A DNA stretch of 64,000 bases from Plantago major (lineage: Eukaryota > Streptophyta > Magnoliopsida > Lamiales > Plantaginaceae), in assembly GCA_026545765.1 (NCBI GenBank), contig CM048843.1:1488001-1552000 (forward strand). Reading direction: 5' to 3'. The notes beneath the pieces are model-generated. The model had not been told where the DNA came from and ran no database searches. It was given only the letters and a program-made list of their open reading frames with translations. Position numbers and translations under genes: made by a program. This document shows, one piece after another, positions 59,701 to 64,000 of the stretch (position 1 is its first letter; every line of letters begins with the position of its first letter).

Positions 59701-60139
59701 GTTCTGTCTAGCTTTACACCATCTTCTCCTATAAAATCTAGTTCTACCATCAAGAATGTCAACCTTACACTTGGGCACATAACTCTCATCATCCCTACAA
59801 GATGCATTCAATATAGACTTTTTTGTTTGAGAAGTATCTACAACCAAAGGAGGTGCATATGACATATCCACATACACTTCTACTGATTGAAACTCCTTAT
59901 TTCTATCAAACAATAACATCTCTATCACATGTGATATTTATCCTGCTAATCTGACCTTCTACTTCAGCAGTTAAAGACAGAACCACATTGTTGTTACCTT
60001 CATCATCAGGATCAATAAATTTTTCCCACACATCTTCAAGTAGCTTAGCATGACTGTACTTTTTGGGATTTATGTTCACCAGAGTCTCATCCCTGCCAAA
60101 GGTATGTAACCGTACCATGTAACTATCATAGGAACCCAT
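56751..60139 (-). pseudogene. MuDR-type MULE transposase gene, decayed
   Basis: Starts MGSYDSYMVRLHTFGRDE at 60139. An acidic N-terminal part leads to a MuDR DNA-binding region (VFSSKEELRKRVKEY; FRFTICCKGKGCQWRLHASR). The MULE catalytic domain shows FLFFDGCHLKGRYGG (first Asp), HFMADRQK (second Asp) and NLSESFNCWI (Glu). Then come a SWIM zinc finger (CDCKRWDISGIPCRHAWVA), a CCHC knuckle (CRNCGGKGHNSRSC) and a Lys-rich tail ending at 56751. Introns are likely near 58020-57950 and 57030-56945. An in-frame stop after MNRMT (57566) and frameshifts near 59920, 59480 and 58760 show decay. Catalytic residues are retained. The Asp/Ser/Pro/Thr-rich stretch at about 59480-59160 is a linker. Confidence 0.85.
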
Positions 60140-60813
60140 TCCTGCAAACAATTTCAACCAAAATTAATAAATTACAAAAAAGAAAAAAAAACTAAGGTTC
60201 CTGACGTTAAAACCCCCAATTTTGACTAAAATCTTAAATTTCGCAATAAATTCTTCAATTTCGTGCAATGTTTAGTAAGAATTAGAGCATAATTGAACTT
60301 GAGTAGGAGTATCATACCGCTTTTGATAAACCCTAGAATTATTTTCAATCGCCTCCCCAATCGTTCTCCGAATCAACGAGAAACCTTCTTCCGTCAGCTC
60401 GATCAGTTTCAGACGTCAAAATCAACGGATTATGGAGCTTTTTTAGTTGCAGGCATGGCGGTATTGAAGACGAAAATGGAGGAGAAGGTTTTGGCGGGAG
60501 AAAGAGAAGAGAGAAAATGTGAGTAAATGTAATGTAACGGGAGTAAACGGGATAAACCCTACTTATTACTTCTTATTTTATTTTCAAAGAAATGTTTTAT
60601 TTCTTTTTTCAAATATACCATTTAAAAGAAATGCATTATTCTCCATAATTCAATATACCAATTTTACAGGAAATGTTTTATTCGAGGGGTACATTGGACA
60701 TTCTACACAAAGTCAACATTTTGGCTGAAAATGGACCTCAACGTAAATTTTGAAACGATAGGGACCCAAACATTCAAGGAGCATCTAAAACGGTTGTCGG
60801 ACGTAAAATTCCC
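60140..60813. other. MULE right end and terminal repeat
   Basis: Transposase 5' UTR region and the right terminal inverted repeat (about 60690-60813). No other gene. Confidence 0.6.
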
Positions 60814-60822
60814 TATTTTAAA

Positions 60823-62478
60823 AATTGCAATTCAGAATTTCAAATTCGATTCAAAATCAAAGATCAAAGACGCTTAATCGTAGTTTTATGGTGTGAAATA
60901 TCGAGCAAGATTTATGGTAGTATTGAACCTTAAACTTGTGGGAAACATAACACTAAATTGTGACGCTGTAGCATCATTCATACCGCTGCAGCATTGCGCC
61001 ACAGTAAGACGCTGCAACATCATTCATATCGTTGTAGCATTCTGAGACGGGAGAAATGTAACCATAAATTGTTGACGCGACAACATTCGTTCATATTGCT
61101 GCAACATTGTACCCAGATTCAGATATGTAATTGGAAGTGGCGGTGGGTGGCCGGATCTGGTGGTGGGGTCGACAACAGTGGGAGGTTGAGCACACCGGCA
61201 CATTAGATGCCATTATAGGAGTAGTGGAGATGAATTGGGAAACCTTCATTAACTATAACTATGGCAGTGGCCGGAAATGGTGGTGGTGGCCGGAGATGGT
61301 GGTGGTGGTGCTGGTGGTTTGAGGTGAAGATTATTATTTATTAATTTTTTAATTTATTAAAAGTAATTACATAAAAAGTTCTAAATGAGTAGTATTCTAA
61401 GTATTTGAATTATTAAAGGTTTTATAAATTATTTTTTAATTTTTAATTGTGCCATTTGTCAAGTTTTGAATGGTGTACTGACGTTAGTACAGTACGGCGT
61501 AATACTGAAATTAGCCAAGTCCATTTTTATGTTATGAACATGAGAGTACAAAATCCGTCACAAAATAAATGTGTTTGTTTGTTGAACCAATATATTTACG
61601 GTTCGAACATCGACAAATGAGACTGTTACACGTTCTAACTTCTCTTCAAAAAAATTACTTAAACTCATGATCAAATTATCGTTCAAAATTAATAATAACC
61701 CTTATGTCCCAAAGAATTCCATACATTATAATTGATGCGTAATTTTTTGTGAAAAACTAAAATGTGCTATTTATGTGTAGATGTAATTTTTTTTTAATTA
61801 TTTGTTGGTGTGGAACTAATCTTTTAGTAATGAATGAAGTTTTCCTAAAGCGATTAGAGATGACTAATGAATGAAAGTTTTATGGAACTGATATATACTA
61901 ATATTTGAAAATATTATTATCAAAAAGTTTTCTAATACGCTAATTGAAAATTACAATTTATACTTTGGTTTTGATCATCAAAGTTTGGATTGAACTTAAG
62001 AAAATGTAATATTTTACAGTGAGAATGACGACGTTAATTAGTTCCAATCAAAACTTTAATAATTTCATGAAAATACTTTGGATCAATATGCTAAATCTTA
62101 AATTTAAGTGGTGCTGTGTGAAAAATGAAAAGAATATACTCTAAATAATGTTTTTTTTTCAAGAAAAAATGGTGCGGTTACTCCTTGGTTAACAAAAATT
62201 GTCATGTACCTAGAAACCGATTTCCATTTTTAGGAGTGGAAGAAGAGCTGCAAAAGAGAGATTAAAATATGGGTGAGAGCTTGGGTGCACTACAAGTGAA
62301 GTCAAATTTTTGAACTAGACAAAAGTAAATTATGCATCAAAGGGAGCAGACTATATATATATTACTCCCTCCGCCAGCCTATTATTATATTGCCTTTAAA
62401 ACAATCCAAAGAAGGGGAAAAAATGAATGCAGGAGGCATGCATCAATGATCAATATACTAATACAAATTACAAGCATG
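60823..62478. other. Gene-free DNA right of the MULE
   Basis: Holds GCTGTAGCATCATTCATACC-type short repeats (60960-61100), a GGTGGTGG-rich block (61125-61320) and a dispersed repeat shared with 40810-40884 (61545-61620). A Stowaway-like start ACTCCCTCCGCCAGCC lies near 62364. The GGT-rich ORFs do not resemble proteins. Confidence 0.5.
61545..61620. repeat. Dispersed repeat shared with 40810-40884
   Basis: See the entry at 40810; both have TTTGTTTGTT and ATATTTACGGTT at the same spacing. Confidence 0.5.
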
Positions 62479-62724
62479 TCACTTTAATTTCCTATCAAGG
62501 CCCTCGGCAGCCTGTTCAGGAGAAACACGACTTCTGAAAACGTTAAACGTGGAGGAGGCTGCAACCGCTGGTGCAGACTTGGGGGTGCCGATTCGCTTGT
62601 AGTCCTCCAACTCATTGTACCTCACATACGGGCTGCTCTCGAGGCACAATTGTGCTGCTTCCGTTCTGTGCTTATCGCTGACGTTTCTCCTCAACTGTGG
62701 TTGTCCTCCATCTTCTGATTCCAT
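62479..62724 (-). CDS. Small plant-specific protein of unknown function
   Basis: An 81-residue ORF from ATG at 62724 (MESEDGGQPQLRRNVSDKHR) to TGA at 62479. The central segment SDKHRTEAAQLCLESSPYVR and YNELEDYKR matches a pattern I recall from small uncharacterised plant proteins in which SPYVRY-LEDYKRQGYG is conserved; here the text diverges after YKR. No signal peptide, membrane segment or catalytic motif is visible. The tail has VSPEQAAEGLDRKLK. The frame is open upstream for 16 codons without an ATG, so an upstream exon is possible, but I saw no strong acceptor. Probably a real gene because of the conserved block; function unknown. Confidence 0.6.
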   Translation of the reverse strand: MESEDGGQPQLRRNVSDKHRTEAAQLCLESSPYVRYNELEDYKRIGTPKSAPAVAASSTFNVFRSRVSPEQAAEGLDRKLK

Positions 62725-64000
62725 TACTACGAGTCTATAAGATTGTTGCTTCAAATTGTCAAATAAAGCCAATACATTCGTACTAGCTCATCTAATGTTA
62801 CATATGCAAGTTTATTTGCTTGTAAAAGTGAGGAAGTGAAATGAGGACCAACAAAAATGAGGACCTATAAACTCGTTCCACCTTCGACTCATCTTTTACT
62901 TCACCCTAAAATTAGTATTAGGAGAGTCATAGTTATCTTCTACAAACCCAAACCAAATATTCCTACCCGTTTTCCTTGTTGTTTTTAATATAACACGTTT
63001 TAGGTTCTTATAATATTTTCACAACTATTTCGTACTATTAGTTACTCCCTCAGTGATCACAAATCTTTATATGCAAAAATTTACCACACTATCGACTTTT
63101 TATTCTTTCTTTACTTTAAATACTCATATTTAATGTTATTTATTCATTCGATTCCCAAATAATAATCCAATACATATAACTTTTACTAAAGAAAAATTAT
63201 TTTCGAGTTCAAGAGTAATTGTTATTTACGTAAATACCCCTAAATAATAATGAAATTACGAAGAAATCCACACTTTCCATTAGTTTGGTACATTAGATCA
63301 CTTCCATTGGAAGGCATTTTAGAGATTTAAACTATGAAAAAAAGAACCCAAAGGGACAAAGAGTCTTCCAATGGAGATTTTCATGAGCTAGTAACTAGTA
63401 CCCATGGAATTTGAAGTATGAGATGAGTCCTCCACGTATAACGTTTTTAGAAGTCGTGTTTTCAGAAGCATTGGGGCCTCCCTCAAACATCACTCATCAA
63501 ATTTGATGAATATCAACTTCTTGTCCAATCACAATAAAACTTTGTGTTATGTGAGATCTATTTTTGAATTTATAATATTATGAGTGTAAAATTGGCAAGG
63601 CTTCTATAGATGATTTTTAAATAAAAATTATTACAACACTTACAAAAAGCTCAACCATTGCTAGTGGTCTAGTATCACATAAAGTAGTTTGTCATGAGAA
63701 ACAAGTTAAAAGGTATCGAAAATCAAAACAACTCGCATGTTATTTGTCTTCCCTCTGCTCTCACGCACTCAACTACATCCATCCAAAGCAAGCATGGTAT
63801 ACTAGGTACTTAGAGTGCTACTATACTTTTTATTGCATTTTTACCCAAGATAATAGTTACTACTCATTATCCGTAAGCAGAACATTATCACAATTTAGTA
63901 AGTATATTCCAAACTCCATCTTCAATCCACTATCCTTCAATGTCGTTCGGGCCAAAGCACAGTAAATTGGGTCGGGCTTAGGTGGCACTAATTGCTATCC
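62725..64000. other. Gene-free DNA at the right edge
   Basis: No gene recognised. TTACTCCCTCAGTGATCACA near 63044 resembles a Stowaway-like end without a found partner. The last 60 bp (GTCGTTCGGGCCAAAGCAC, GGGTCGGGCTTAGG) are GC-richer and may start another repeat. Confidence 0.4.

Larger units (their letters stand above)
47787..60813 (-). mobile_element. Mutator-like element (MULE) with a nested CACTA element
   Basis: The terminal regions align as inverted repeats of about 100 bp: the left begins GGGCGATTTACATACAATC, the right (inverted) GGGAATTTTACGTCCGACAA; both then contain ACC-TTTTAG, GTTT-GG-CCCTAT and TTTCAAA-TTTACG. The flanks are AATTTTAAA (47778-47786) and TATTTTAAA (60814-60822), a 9-bp duplication with one mismatch, the MULE hallmark. 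Inside are a MuDR-type transposase on the minus strand, a convergent GRF-zinc-finger remnant and a 7.8-kb CACTA insertion. Native length without the insertion is about 5.2 kb. The boundaries were fixed by eye from the long inverted repeats. Confidence 0.82.

Noticed and set aside
61131-61322. Trp/Val-rich ORF with GGTGGTGG repeats
   Set aside because: Low-complexity repeat translation, similar in kind to the block at 45.8 kb.
63744-63965. 73-residue ORF near the right edge
   Set aside because: No recognisable motif and AT-rich background; expected by chance at this length.

Overview
This is nuclear DNA of a flowering plant, very probably a eudicot. It is AT-rich, the genes have GT-AG introns, the product families are plant-specific (AT-hook/PPC protein, PHT1 phosphate transporter, xylem-type papain protease, thylakoid PsbP-domain protein), and intergenic space is packed with plant transposons. 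I cannot name the species.

Layout. 1-6.7 kb: a minus-strand Copia retrotransposon fossil running off the left edge, interrupted by the 3' part of a Sirevirus-like Copia element, then a small complete non-autonomous LTR element (5001-6637, 5-bp target duplication). The small element lies just inside an intron of a PsbP-domain gene whose first four exons are at 7330-6677 on the minus strand. 9.4-14.7 kb: a five-exon AHL DNA-binding protein gene. 17.1-18.3 kb: a two-exon alpha-crystallin-domain gene resembling IDM2/IDM3. 18.3-25.9 kb: gene-free AT-rich DNA with MITE and Helitron-like remnants. 26.0-28.9 kb: a two-exon PHT1 phosphate transporter. 30.7-29.3 kb (minus): a four-exon XCP-type cysteine protease.

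From 31 kb the window is mostly transposons. An LTR with primer-binding site lies at 31.3 kb. A Tourist-like MITE is split by a CACTA element (32865-35309, TSD AAC) that carries the last three exons of an LST8-like WD40 gene, a Pack-CACTA. A PIF/Harbinger element (35916-37864) sits in the downstream flank of an F-box pseudogene, and two related uninterrupted copies of that flank elsewhere in the window define the insertion site. A second F-box copy with one reading-frame break lies at 43.2-41.9 kb. Between and beyond are a hAT-type element, small MITEs, minisatellites and a second CACTA-like element (45.2-46.4 kb).

47.8-60.8 kb is one nested structure: a Mutator-like element (MULE) with a 9-bp target duplication matching at 8 of 9 positions, a decayed MuDR-type transposase on the minus strand and a convergent GRF-zinc-finger remnant. 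Between these two genes a complete 7.8-kb CACTA element (48887-56695, TSD TTA) has inserted, with Tnp2-type and Transposase_24-type genes. The window ends with a small conserved-looking plant ORF (62.7-62.5 kb) and gene-free DNA.

The cellular genes (PsbP-domain, AHL, IDM-like, PHT1, XCP, F-box) show no common pathway. Their order is that of an ordinary plant gene island invaded by transposons. The most unusual item is the CACTA element carrying spliceable LST8 (TOR complex) exons.
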